From: an uncultured Persicobacter sp.
Lineage (GTDB): Bacteria > Bacteroidota > Bacteroidia > Cytophagales > Cyclobacteriaceae
Direction of reading: 5' to 3'
DNA: 64,000 nucleotides
Assembly (NCBI GenBank): GCA_947498325.1
Contig: CANMKE010000002.1
Location: forward strand, 1 to 64,000
In this document: in pieces, positions 15,519 to 24,500 of the stretch
How positions within the stretch are numbered: position 1 is the first letter of the stretch
Layout of the letters: the number at the start of each line of letters is the position of its first letter
Translations under genes and position numbers: made by a program
The notes under the pieces: generated by a model
What the model was told of the DNA's origin: nothing
The model's database searches: none
What the model saw: the letters and a program-made list of their open reading frames with translations, nothing else

Positions 15519-15704
15519 CAAATATACGGGAGATATTTTAAGAATTTTCATCATTACAAATCTCGAAATCTACATTCACACCAAAATCAAGGCATATCAT
15601 TGCCAATTTCACAAACTCACCTGTTTTTCAATCCTCATTCTGTTACCTTTCCTAAAAAGGCATATGCAATTTTAAAGCTTTTGATCCCAACCACCCAATG
15701 TTAA
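15519..15704 (-). promoter_or_regulatory. promoter and distal element of the 15136 gene
   Basis: Minus-strand TATATTTG (15519-15526), 36 bp upstream of the ATG; AATGTTAA at 15697-15704, 214 bp upstream. The sequence between includes CAATTTC-CAAAC and CTCATT-TACCTTT phrases also found upstream of the 30-aa genes. The rest of the 600-bp gap up to 16084 shows no further gene. Confidence 0.65.
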
Positions 15705-15982
15705 ATTATCAGGTCTATTTCACTGAAATTACATATTTCGAAATTCGCACCCTTTTATCGGCCACAAATTGATAAGATCTGAAAGGTCACATTCCGTTTA
15801 GTGCCTAAAAAAACCTGAAACTCGTCACCGTAATGAAGCATTCTGCGGCGCGATGGGCATCGCTATGGTTGAAAAACAGGGAATAAAGTCTACTCCAATC
15901 ATCTGAAATTGCAGCAGGCTGGCCCACTTTCAAATGCACCCTCCAACTTAGGATCGTCTAATACACTCCGTTGGATATAAAT

Positions 15983-16016
15983 AAAAAAAGCGACCCAAAT
16001 CGAGGATCTGGGTCGC
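15983..16016 (-). terminator. terminator of the hydroxylase gene
   Basis: Stem GCGACCCA / TGGGTCGC (15990-15997 and 16009-16016) with a minus-strand run of seven T. Confidence 0.85.
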
Positions 16017-16084
16017 AAACTTCTTGACAACATGATGGACTTATACGTCCGTTGAAGTTTCTGAATGGAATAGTAATGATACTT

Positions 16085-16705
16085 TTAGGTACGCTTTTTC
16101 CGTGGCATTGTTCCAAAAATCACATCCCAAATTGGCGAACTTACACCGAAAGCAACAGTATTGTCTTTATAATGATGGATCGCATGGTGCACCCACAATA
16201 GCTTGAACACATTCTGCGGAGGGCGCCAGGCATGTACGATATAGTGTACAAACAGGTAAGTGGCGTAGCCAGCAATAAAGCCCGCCAAAAAACCATAAGC
16301 ATAATCGCCGATCAGCAAACGAAACAAGCCAAACAGTAAAGCAATAATCAGCACACTGACCACTGGCGGCATAGCCAAACGGCTTTTATCCTTGGGGTGA
16401 TCGTGATGCACGCCATGAAAAGTATAAGTAAACCGCGCCTTCCAGGGCTTATCCTCTATCATATGATAAACCTTTCGGTGCGCCCAATACTCCACAAAAG
16501 TGAAAAGCAACAAACCTAAAGTAAAAGTGACCAGTAAATTGATCACCGAAATCCCCATCATTACGCCACCATAGGCCAACAAACCGAGCCCGCCACCATA
16601 GAAGATCAATAGTGGGTAAGCAATGTGGGTATGGGTAAATTTTTCAAGTAACTGATTCTTAAACAAGGGCGGAGATCCCTTCTGCTGTGTAGTGCTTTTC
16701 TTCAT
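16085..16705 (-). CDS. membrane fatty acid hydroxylase (sterol desaturase superfamily)
   Basis: A 206-aa membrane di-iron oxygenase. Histidine boxes are in order: HRKVYH, HGVHHDHPKD, HYIVHAW and HHAIHHYKD, with hydrophobic helix pairs between them. The order and the PPxxxxLLWVHHAIHHYKDN ending fit the fatty acid 2-hydroxylase (FA2H/Scs7) branch, which would put a 2-hydroxyl on acyl chains of sphingolipids or other membrane lipids. The substrate is inferred from family. The N-terminal 25 residues are polar. Monocistronic, leftward, with its own terminator. Confidence 0.85.
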   Translation of the reverse strand: MKKSTTQQKGSPPLFKNQLLEKFTHTHIAYPLLIFYGGGLGLLAYGGVMMGISVINLLVTFTLGLLLFTFVEYWAHRKVYHMIEDKPWKARFTYTFHGVHHDHPKDKSRLAMPPVVSVLIIALLFGLFRLLIGDYAYGFLAGFIAGYATYLFVHYIVHAWRPPQNVFKLLWVHHAIHHYKDNTVAFGVSSPIWDVIFGTMPRKKRT

Positions 16706-16956
16706 ATTACACGCCTTCCTTCTTCATTTTCAATTTCAGCAATAGCGACATGCTATTCTCACACTCATGTTAAAGTACTATTTCAACCAATTTGTTTCTG
16801 CGGATTATACAAAAATGGTAAAGCCCAATTTTTTAACTACAAACCCCTTTTTTAATCCATTTATAACGAATAATAATCTGTAAATCGAATAAAAATCAAC
16901 TTAAATTCTCCTATATTCGGATTCAACTTAGATAAAAAACGATAGTTTCATTAACC

Positions 16957-18222
16957 ATGAGCGAACAAAAAATCACAATCAAAGACGGAAAACTTCAAGT
17001 ACCAAATAACCCTGTAGTCCCATTTATTGAAGGAGATGGAACAGGTGTTGATATTTGGCCTGCAGCAAAAAGAGTACTCGACGCTGCTGTGGAGAAGGCT
17101 TACAATGGCGAAAGAAAAATTGAATGGAAAGAGGTGTTGGCAGGCGAAAAGGCTTTCAACGAAACGGGCAACTGGTTGCCAGGTGAAACTTTGGATGCCT
17201 TCAGAGAGTACCTTGTAGGTATTAAAGGCCCATTGACAACCCCTGTAGGTGGTGGTATTCGCTCTTTGAATGTGGCTTTGCGTCAGGAACTTGACCTTTA
17301 TTCTTGCGTGCGCCCTGTACGTTGGTTCGAGGGAGTACCGTCGCCAGTGAAGCGCCCTGAGCTTTGCGATATGGTGATCTTCCGTGAAAACACAGAGGAC
17401 ATCTACGCAGGTATTGAGTACATGCACGGGTCTGAAGAAGCGATAAAAGTGAAGAAATTTTTGCAGGAAGAAATGGGGGTTACAAAAATCCGCTTCCCAG
17501 AAACTTCTTCAATTGGTATCAAGCCAGTATCTAAAGAAGGTACAGAGCGTTTGGTGCGTGCCTCTATTGAGTATGCTATTCAGTATAAAAAGCCTTCGGT
17601 TACTTTGGTACACAAAGGTAACATCATGAAATTTACCGAGGGTGCCTTCAAAAAATGGGGATACGAGTTGGCTGAGCGCGAATATGCTGAGCAGGTATTC
17701 ACTTGGGCACAGTACGACCGCATTGCAGATCAGGACGGTAAAGCAGCTGCTGATTTGGCACAAAAAGAAGCCGAGCAAGCTGGAAAAATCATCGTTAAAG
17801 ACTCGATTGCAGATGCTTTCTTGCAGCAAATTTTGTTGCGTCCTGCTGAATACAGCGTAATCGCAACTTTGAACTTGAACGGCGACTATGTATCGGATGC
17901 ATTGGCGGCGATCGTGGGTGGAATTGGTATTGCTCCTGGAGCGAACATCAACTACCAAACAGGTAATGCGATCTTCGAAGCAACGCACGGTACTGCACCA
18001 AAATATGCAGGTCAAGATAAAGTGAACCCTGGTTCGGTAATCCTTTCAGGTGCCTTGATGCTGGAATATATGGGCTGGACGGAAGCTTCAGAACTGATTT
18101 ACAAAGGAATTGAAGGCTCTATCTCTAAAAAGCGCGTAACTTATGATTTCGAGCGTTTGATGGAAGGAGCGACCCTGCTGAAATGTTCTGAATTCGGTGA
18201 AGAGATTGTAACGAATATGTAA
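16957..18222 (+). CDS. icd: isocitrate dehydrogenase (NADP+)
   Basis: TCA-cycle enzyme that oxidatively decarboxylates isocitrate to 2-oxoglutarate. The 421-aa length and sequence match the E. coli-type homodimer: [39 protein letters not shown] with the substrate/phosphorylation serine, [16 protein letters not shown], the Mg-binding [13 protein letters not shown] and the nucleotide-binding [21 protein letters not shown]. All catalytic parts are present. The Lys/Tyr pattern expected for NADP preference in ICDs of this type appears toward the C-terminus, but I did not verify it residue by residue. Monocistronic with a strong terminator. Confidence 0.96.
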   Translation: MSEQKITIKDGKLQVPNNPVVPFIEGDGTGVDIWPAAKRVLDAAVEKAYNGERKIEWKEVLAGEKAFNETGNWLPGETLDAFREYLVGIKGPLTTPVGGGIRSLNVALRQELDLYSCVRPVRWFEGVPSPVKRPELCDMVIFRENTEDIYAGIEYMHGSEEAIKVKKFLQEEMGVTKIRFPETSSIGIKPVSKEGTERLVRASIEYAIQYKKPSVTLVHKGNIMKFTEGAFKKWGYELAEREYAEQVFTWAQYDRIADQDGKAAADLAQKEAEQAGKIIVKDSIADAFLQQILLRPAEYSVIATLNLNGDYVSDALAAIVGGIGIAPGANINYQTGNAIFEATHGTAPKYAGQDKVNPGSVILSGALMLEYMGWTEASELIYKGIEGSISKKRVTYDFERLMEGATLLKCSEFGEEIVTNM

Positions 18223-18272
18223 TTAGATACTGCTATTGCGAGGGTTTGTCTCGTGATAGATTTTGATAAAGG

Positions 18273-18308
18273 AATCCCCACTTTGAGTTATCAGAGTGGG
18301 GATTTTTG
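18273..18308 (+). terminator. icd terminator
   Basis: Stem AATCCCCACT / AGTGGGGATT (18273-18282 and 18295-18304), 12-nt loop, then a T-run. Confidence 0.9.
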
Positions 18309-18569
18309 TTTTGTCGGCCAATATGATATTTTAAGCATGACGGTATGGATGCTTCAATTTTTCCATGGAATGAATTACATGTCTATTGCAAGAAGCCCAT
18401 TCTGGGCTCATGTGCTGAAGGTACATTTTGTAAGAGCTTCGGGTGCTAAGCCGGTGTAAATAGAAGATAAGGTGTGTCGAATTCTTTTCGTTTTTTCATC
18501 ATTGTGTACTGACTTGGGGCTGGCGCATAACCGTAATTTAAAACTGCCCTACAAAACTTTATTCTGTTG

Positions 18570-18648
18570 GGTACGGGCGACCCCACGTGTTCGCCCGAAA
18601 TCATCATTAAAATAACTGTTCAGGTCAGACACATGGGTCTGATCCTAC
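18570..18648. repeat. REP-like two-hairpin repeat, family 1 copy 1
   Basis: Hairpin 1 is CGGGCGA / TCGCCCG (18574-18597); hairpin 2 is TCAGAC-ACATGG-GTCTGA (18625-18642), followed by TCCTAC. Related copies are at about 21336-21411 and 40000-40142. The remaining 18309-18569 and 18649-18721 show no gene. Confidence 0.75.
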
Positions 18649-18721
18649 CAAAATGAAATATTTCTTGATGATATAGCATTAGATAATGGTTGTGCAACAG
18701 CTCCAACCATCATAAAACAAA

Positions 18722-19588
18722 TCACCCCAAAAACTGCTTCACCACCTTATCCCGCAACTTCAAGCCCGTTGGGTCAGCCTCAGTTTTCAACTGGCACAAA
18801 TCTTCTGCCCAATCCGAAGTACGAACTCTGATCACCGGCTCTTCCTGTTGTGCGACTTCCAAAATTACCTCGGCTACTTGTTCAGGGGTTTGGTAAAGGG
18901 ACGCCAATTCTTCGCCCGAACGCGACTGCATGCCCGACAGGTAGGCATTGAACACTGGCGCATAAGGATCTCCTTCTTCAATCATCCCTCCTTCAGCCAT
19001 TTTCGCCATGGCATTATTAACAAACTCCGTTGCGATGCCTCCTGGCTCCACATTGGTGAAATGAATATTGAATGCTTTGGTTACATAGGACGCCAAGGCT
19101 TCCGTATAGCCCTCCACGGCGAATTTTGCGCCACAATACAATTCATTGAACGGCTGACCCACCAAGCCACCTACGGAAGTTACGTTGATAACATGTCCGC
19201 TTTTCTGCTTGCGCATGATCGGCAAAACTGCTTTGGTTGTGTGCACCACACCGAAATAATTCACATCCATCTGCCATTGAATTTCTTCCTCAGTCGCATG
19301 CTCAGTGGTTTTGGCGAAGCCTGCTCCTGCATTGTTCAGCAAAATATCCAAACGGCCTTCTTTTTCAATCACCAAATCCACTGCCGACTGAATGGACACC
19401 ATGGATGTTACATCCAACGCGATGATTTCTACTGGCAGATTTTCTGCCTTAACCGCTTCTTCCAAAGCATTGCGCTTCGCCAAATTTCGCATACTTGCAT
19501 ATACTTTGTAGCCCTTACGGCTGAAAGACAATGCTGATGAAAGACCTACGCCTGTTGATGTTCCGGTGATTAAAATTACTTTTTTCAT
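18722..19588 (-). CDS. short-chain dehydrogenase/reductase (SDR)
   Basis: A 288-aa classical SDR, NAD(P)-dependent oxidoreductase. The Rossmann glycine motif TGTSTGVG is at residues 8-15, NNAGAG follows at about 87, and the catalytic Ser and YCGAKFAVEGY (Tyr-x-x-x-Lys) are in place. The PGGIATEF segment follows. The substrate is unknown. ATG 19588 gives the MKKVILITG start; the longer frame to 19687 runs through the operator and lacks protein character. A TetR-type operator lies 31-44 bp upstream and is identical to the one in front of the nearby tetR gene, so the SDR is very likely repressed by that regulator. Confidence 0.9.
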   Translation of the reverse strand: MKKVILITGTSTGVGLSSALSFSRKGYKVYASMRNLAKRNALEEAVKAENLPVEIIALDVTSMVSIQSAVDLVIEKEGRLDILLNNAGAGFAKTTEHATEEEIQWQMDVNYFGVVHTTKAVLPIMRKQKSGHVINVTSVGGLVGQPFNELYCGAKFAVEGYTEALASYVTKAFNIHFTNVEPGGIATEFVNNAMAKMAEGGMIEEGDPYAPVFNAYLSGMQSRSGEELASLYQTPEQVAEVILEVAQQEEPVIRVRTSDWAEDLCQLKTEADPTGLKLRDKVVKQFLG

Positions 19589-19613
19589 TGTTGATATGGT
19601 TATTAGGTTTGTT

Positions 19614-19635
19614 TTAAGCGAATATTTATTCGGTT
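19614..19635. promoter_or_regulatory. TetR operator upstream of the SDR gene
   Basis: TTAAGCGAATATTTATTCGGTT with the dyad CGAATA-TT-TATTCG at 19619-19632. The core AAGCGAATATTTATTCGGTT is repeated exactly at 20424-20443 before the TetR gene. Confidence 0.85.
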
Positions 19636-19771
19636 TCTGATTAATATTATTGGGGAATGGATGTTCCCCGTTTAATTTATTGTCCACAGATTTATGGAAT
19701 TAAAAGGATTATTGATTTGTGCTTCCAAGCCCTCCTTTTACCTTAACAAGATATGATGCCTTTGTTTTTTA

Positions 19772-19808
19772 TACCTATCGGTACGGACGTTGCACGCAAC
19801 GTCCCTAC
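19772..19808. repeat. REP-like palindrome, family 2 copy 1
   Basis: GGACGTTGC-AC-GCAACGTCC (19785-19804) flanked by ACCTATCGGTAC and CCTAC. The same block in inverse orientation is at 34945-34985. Confidence 0.8.
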
Positions 19809-19842
19809 ATCAGTAGAACGGATAAAATAAAGACAAACATCG

Positions 19843-20412
19843 TTAAGACTTTAGCGCATCCCAACAGATCCCAAAAGAAGCCTGCAGCAATTGATCATTT
19901 ACCACGATGCCTGTCCGGTCGCAAGTCAACGCCAGATCTCTTACGAATCCAGACAATAAGGCAACCAAAATATCATTGGAAGTGTTTTTAATAATCATTT
20001 GAGTTTTACCCTCATCCAAAACGCCAAACAAGAAATCACTGAATTGCTGAGAGATTTTTTTTGATGCCTCGGAAGCAAAAGGAGAGAACGCAAACTGCTC
20101 CATAAACACCACCTCATCCTGATGCTCAAGGCGATAACGCAAAGAGCTTTTCCATAACTCAAACAGCTTCATCTTCACTGGCAAGTCTGAAATATCCTCC
20201 AAAATAGACATCGAGCTTTGCGCTTTCAGTTCCGCATAAAGGGTATTCAGCAACTCTTCCTTGCTCTGAAAATAAACATAAAGCGTCCCGCTGCCAATAT
20301 TGGCACGTTTCGCAATGGCCGACATCTTGATGCCCGCTATGCCCATTTCTCCTGTCAAGGCCAAAGTCGCCCTGAAAATGGCCTGTCGCTTTTGCTCGTC
20401 TTTTGGTTTCAT
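19843..20412 (-). CDS. TetR family transcriptional regulator
   Basis: A 189-aa regulator. The N-terminal helix-turn-helix is clear: RQAIFRATLALTGEMGIAGIKMSAIAKRANIGSGTLYVYFQSKEELL (about 9-56). The C-terminal ligand-binding/dimer domain has no recognisable ligand signature. An operator 12-31 bp upstream of its ATG, identical to the one before the SDR gene, indicates autorepression and control of the SDR. The divergent SRPBCC gene shares this promoter region and may be a third target. The REP-like element lies between this gene and the SDR gene. Confidence 0.92.
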   Translation of the reverse strand: MKPKDEQKRQAIFRATLALTGEMGIAGIKMSAIAKRANIGSGTLYVYFQSKEELLNTLYAELKAQSSMSILEDISDLPVKMKLFELWKSSLRYRLEHQDEVVFMEQFAFSPFASEASKKISQQFSDFLFGVLDEGKTQMIIKNTSNDILVALLSGFVRDLALTCDRTGIVVNDQLLQASFGICWDALKS

Positions 20413-20423
20413 GATTCAAATGT

Positions 20424-20443
20424 AAGCGAATATTTATTCGGTT
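20424..20443. promoter_or_regulatory. TetR operator between tetR and the SRPBCC gene
   Basis: AAGCGAATATTTATTCGGTT, dyad CGAATA-TT-TATTCG at 20427-20440, 15-28 bp from the tetR ATG and about 100 bp from the divergent SRPBCC ATG. Confidence 0.85.
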
Positions 20444-20538
20444 AAAACTTTTTCAGCATTTTTTTATGAAAAAAAAACTAAATTGTAAAAACACCGTGGC
20501 ATTTCCACTTAACCTCAAAAGACCAATTCACCACTACC

Positions 20539-21081
20539 ATGAAAACATTCTTCAAAAGCATTCTGATCATCGTCCTTGTCATCATCGCCTTTCCTTTGGT
20601 TACAGGCCTGTTCATTGAAAAAGATTATGCCGTAGAGAAGCAGATCAAAATCAATCGCCCTGTTTCGGAGGTTTTTGATTATGTGGTTCACATCAAGCAC
20701 CTGCAAGAGGAGTGGGGCACTTGGGTGGATAAAGATCCCAACGCCCAACACACTTATACAGGCACAGACGGCACCGTCGGCTTCACCGCCTCGTGGAAAA
20801 GTGAAAATCCTGATGTCGGTGCGGGCACACAGGAAATCACCAACATCATCCCGAACGAACGGGTGGATATTGAAATCAGCTTCACCGAACCTTTCGAATC
20901 CAAAAGCCCTGTTTATTTCACCACCGAAGCACAGGACGGTGGAACATTGGTCAAGTGGGGGATGAAAGGACATATGCCATACCCGACCAATTCGTTGTTA
21001 TTGTTCATGGATTTAGAGCAAATGGTCGGCAAGGATTTTCAGGAAGGATTGGGGAATTTGAAGGAGGTGATGGAGCAATAA
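20539..21081 (+). CDS. membrane-anchored SRPBCC-domain protein
   Basis: A 180-aa protein. Residues 5-25 (FKSILIIVLVIIAFPLVTGLF) form an N-terminal membrane anchor. The rest is an SRPBCC/polyketide-cyclase-type START-like fold: VEKQIKINRPVSEVFDYVVHIKHLQEEWGTWV at the start, TGTDGTVGFTASWKSENPDVGAGTQEI in the middle, and a long final helix DLEQMVGKDFQEGLGNLKEVME. The family binds hydrophobic ligands; the ligand here is unknown. It is divergent from the TetR gene, so it is probably in the same regulon as the SDR. Confidence 0.82.
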   Translation: MKTFFKSILIIVLVIIAFPLVTGLFIEKDYAVEKQIKINRPVSEVFDYVVHIKHLQEEWGTWVDKDPNAQHTYTGTDGTVGFTASWKSENPDVGAGTQEITNIIPNERVDIEISFTEPFESKSPVYFTTEAQDGGTLVKWGMKGHMPYPTNSLLLFMDLEQMVGKDFQEGLGNLKEVMEQ

Positions 21082-21090
21082 CGGGTAGCA

Positions 21091-21146
21091 TCAGCGCATG
21101 CGCTGGTGTCTTCATGCGTCGGTGTTTACATGCGCTGGTGTTTTTG
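21091..21146. repeat. palindrome and 16-bp tandem repeat after the SRPBCC gene
   Basis: CAGCGCATGCGCTG (21092-21105) is a perfect dyad. It is followed by three 16-bp units of the form ATGCGCTGGTGTTTnC (from about 21098). It may act as a terminator-like or REP-like element. The rest of 21147-21525 holds only the family 1 repeat below and no gene. Confidence 0.6.
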
Positions 21147-21335
21147 TAGAGGCGTTATTCTTAACGTCTTTCAATTTTCGTGGAACAATCGTGAAACACA
21201 TCAAAACCATTGATTAATAATCAATTGAAAAATATAGAAGCGCCGTGAAACATTGTGGAACGTTTATTTTTCTTGACAAATCGTAACATTAATGTTACAT
21301 CTGATATTGCACCACGAAGTTTTATTTGGTCGCTG

Positions 21336-21411
21336 TACGGGCCGACCTATGTGTCTGCCCGAATCATTAAGAGTATTGAATAGTTTGGATACACACATGG
21401 GTGCATCCATA
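21336..21411. repeat. REP-like two-hairpin repeat, family 1 copy 2
   Basis: Hairpin 1 CGGGC-C-GAC / GTC-T-GCCCG (21338-21361); hairpin 2 GGAT-A-CAC-ACATGG-GTG-C-ATCC (21387-21408). Compared with copy 1, the stem bases of hairpin 2 changed on both sides while the ACATGG loop stayed. Confidence 0.75.
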
Positions 21412-21525
21412 CAGCTAACAAAATAATCTCTTGCGTTAAATTGATAAATCCGAGTTGTGCAACAGCCACAATCTTACCCTCACCAATATTTAAACCTCGA
21501 TTCTCCTTTGTTTAAGCATCTTTCT

Positions 21526-21533
21526 TATCTTTG
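21526..21533 (+). promoter_or_regulatory. -7 element (TATCTTTG) of dnaE
   Basis: TAnnTTTG consensus, 41 bp upstream of the chosen ATG at 21575. Confidence 0.6.
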
Positions 21534-21574
21534 TATTGGCGCAGTTTCGCCAATTTTCATTTCGAGGAGAATTT

Positions 21575-24500
21575 ATGTTTTTAATATACGATACCGAGAC
21601 CACCGGACTTCCAAAAAATTACAATGCACCGGTTACTGATCACGAAAACTGGCCAAGAATGGTACAGTTGGCTTGGCAGTTACACGATGAAAAAGGAAAT
21701 TTGGTAGAGGTCAAAAACTTTATTGTCAAGCCCGAAGGATATTCGATTCCTTTCAACGCCACCAAAATTCACGGTATCACCACACAGCGTGCCGAGAAGC
21801 AGGGGATGCCTTTGGAGTATGTACTGAAAGAGTTTGAAGTCGCCCTTTCCAAGTCGCAGTTCTCGGTCGGACAAAACATTGAATTTGATATCAACATTGT
21901 TGGGGCGGAGCTGGATCGCAAAGGCATGGACACGGCGCAAATCCTTGACAAACCGCAACTCGACACCAAGGATGAGGGTACGGAATACTGTCAGATTCCT
22001 GGTGGACGTGGCGGTAAATTCAAATGGCCGACGCTGACCGAACTGCACATGAAGCTGTTCGGTGAAGGCTTTGCCGAGGCCCACAATGCCTCTGCCGATG
22101 TGGAAGCCACTGCCCGCTGTTTCCTCGAAATGGTGCGTATTGGTCTCTATCCTGCCGAAAAACTCGGAACAACCGAAGATGTTGTTCATGCTTTTAAGGA
22201 AAATAATCCGAGCATGATCGATGCCATTGGGCTGAACATCGAACCCTACAAACCCGATAATGTTGAGTTTAATGAGGAGGAAGATAGTGACCGCACGGGC
22301 GTTGAAACCACCAAGGACATTGACCTGACCGATGTCCCTTTTGTACATCTTCACGTACACACCCAATTCTCTATTCTTTCGGCAACCTGCGATGTTCCGT
22401 CATTGGTTGCCAAGACGCAGGAGATGGGCATGCCTGCCGTGGCGATGACCGACCACGGAAACATGATGGGCGCTTTTCACTTTGTACGCGCTGCGCTGAA
22501 AGCCGATCTGAAACCGATCGTGGGTTGTGATTTTTATGTTGCGCAGGAATACAAAAGACGTCAATTTACCAAGGACAATCCCGACCGCCGTTTTCAGCAA
22601 ACACTGATTGCCAAAAACAAAGCGGGCTACCATAACCTGTCCAAATTGAGCTCTATCGCCTATGTGGACGGTTTGTATGCGGGTTATCCTCGTGTGGACA
22701 AAGACCTGATTGTTGAGTACAAAGAAAACCTGATCGCTACGACGGGTAACCTCAATGGCGAAATTCCTGACCTGATTCTGAATGTCGGTGAAGAGAAAGC
22801 CGAAGAAGCATTCCGCTGGTGGCACGGTCATTTTGGGGATGATTTTTATGTCGAATTGATGCGTCATGGTTTGGACGAAGAAGACCACGTCAATGAGGTG
22901 CTGATCGGTTGGGCAAAGAAATACGGCGTGAAGTATTTTGCCTCCAACAATGTCTATTATATCAATCAGGAGGGATCTGATGCCCACGACATTTTGTTGT
23001 GTGTGCGCGATGGCGAAAAGAAAGAAACCCCTATCGGTAGAGGTAGAGGTTACCGCTTTGGATTCCCGAATGATCAATTCTACCTGAAATCTCCGGAGGA
23101 AATGAAGGAGCTTTTCAAGGATCTTCCCGAGGCAATTGTTACCACCAATGAGATTTATGATAAAATAGAAGCTTATAAACTCGAGCGTGATGTATTGTTG
23201 CCTGCCTTCGACATTCCTGAACAATTCGTTAATGAAGAAGATGAAAAAGACGGCGGCAAGCGTGGGGAAAATGCCTATTTGCGCCATTTGACTTATGAGG
23301 GTGCTTATAAGCGTTGGGGCAAAGAACTCGATAAAGACATCATCGAACGCCTCGACTTTGAGTTGATGATTATCGAAAAGACGGGCTATCCTGGTTACTT
23401 CCTGATTGTGCAGGATTTCACCTCCGCAGCCCGTGATATGGGTGTATCCGTAGGGCCGGGTCGTGGTTCGGCGGCGGGCTCTGCCGTTGCCTATGCGATT
23501 GGAATTACGAATGTCGATCCGATTGAATATGATCTTCTTTTTGAGCGTTTCCTAAACCCTGACCGTGTATCCCTTCCCGATATTGATATTGACTTTGACG
23601 ATGAAGGTCGTGGAAGAATTATCGATTGGGTAGTAGAGAAATATGGCCACAATCAGGTATCGCACATCATTACTTACGGTACGATGGCGGCCAAATCATC
23701 CATTCGTGATACCGCCCGTGTGATGGACTTGCCATTGCCCGAGGCCGACCGTATTGCGAAGCTGGTCCCTGATATCAAGCTGAAGAAGATGTTCGGCATG
23801 TCGCCTGAGCAGCTGAAGGACAAGTTGAATTCCGATCAGATGGAAATGGCAAGACAGCTCTTCGAGATTTCCAAACAACACGATATGACGGGCAATGTAC
23901 TGAACAAGGCCCGTGTGTTGGAAGGCTCGATGCGTAACACCGGTATTCACGCCTGCGGGATTATCATTACGCCCGATGACATCACCAAATTTATCCCTGT
24001 ATCCACCGCCAAAGATGCCGACCTGCTCGTTACGCAGTTCGACAACTCTGTGGTAGAGGATGCCGGTATGCTGAAGATGGACTTCCTGGGCTTGCGAACC
24101 CTTTCCATTATCAAGGATGCGATCAAGATCGTTAAACAACGCCACAATGTGGACATCGATCCCGATGAAATTCCTTTGGATGATGAAAAGACTTATCAGC
24201 TGTATCAAAAAGGGGAGACCAACGGTACGTTTCAGTTTGAGTCCCCTGGCATGCAGAAGCACCTGCGCGCCCTGAAACCCGATAAGTTTGCCGATTTGAT
24301 TGCGATGAACGCCCTGTATCGTCCGGGTCCTTTGGAGTATATCCCGAACTTTATTGCCCGTAAGCACGGCCGTGAAGACATTGCTTACGATTTGCCTGAG
24401 ATGGAGAAATACCTTGCCGAGACTTATGGTATTACGGTTTATCAGGAGCAGGTAATGTTGTTGTCGCAGTTGTTAGCAGGGTTTACCAAAGGTGAAGCCG

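Noticed and set aside
18253-18459. 68-codon frame after icd
   Set aside because: It starts before and runs through the icd terminator hairpin; no protein-like features.
18848-19537. 229-codon plus-strand frame over the SDR gene
   Set aside because: Antisense shadow of a well-motif-supported SDR; Cys/His/Phe-rich composition.
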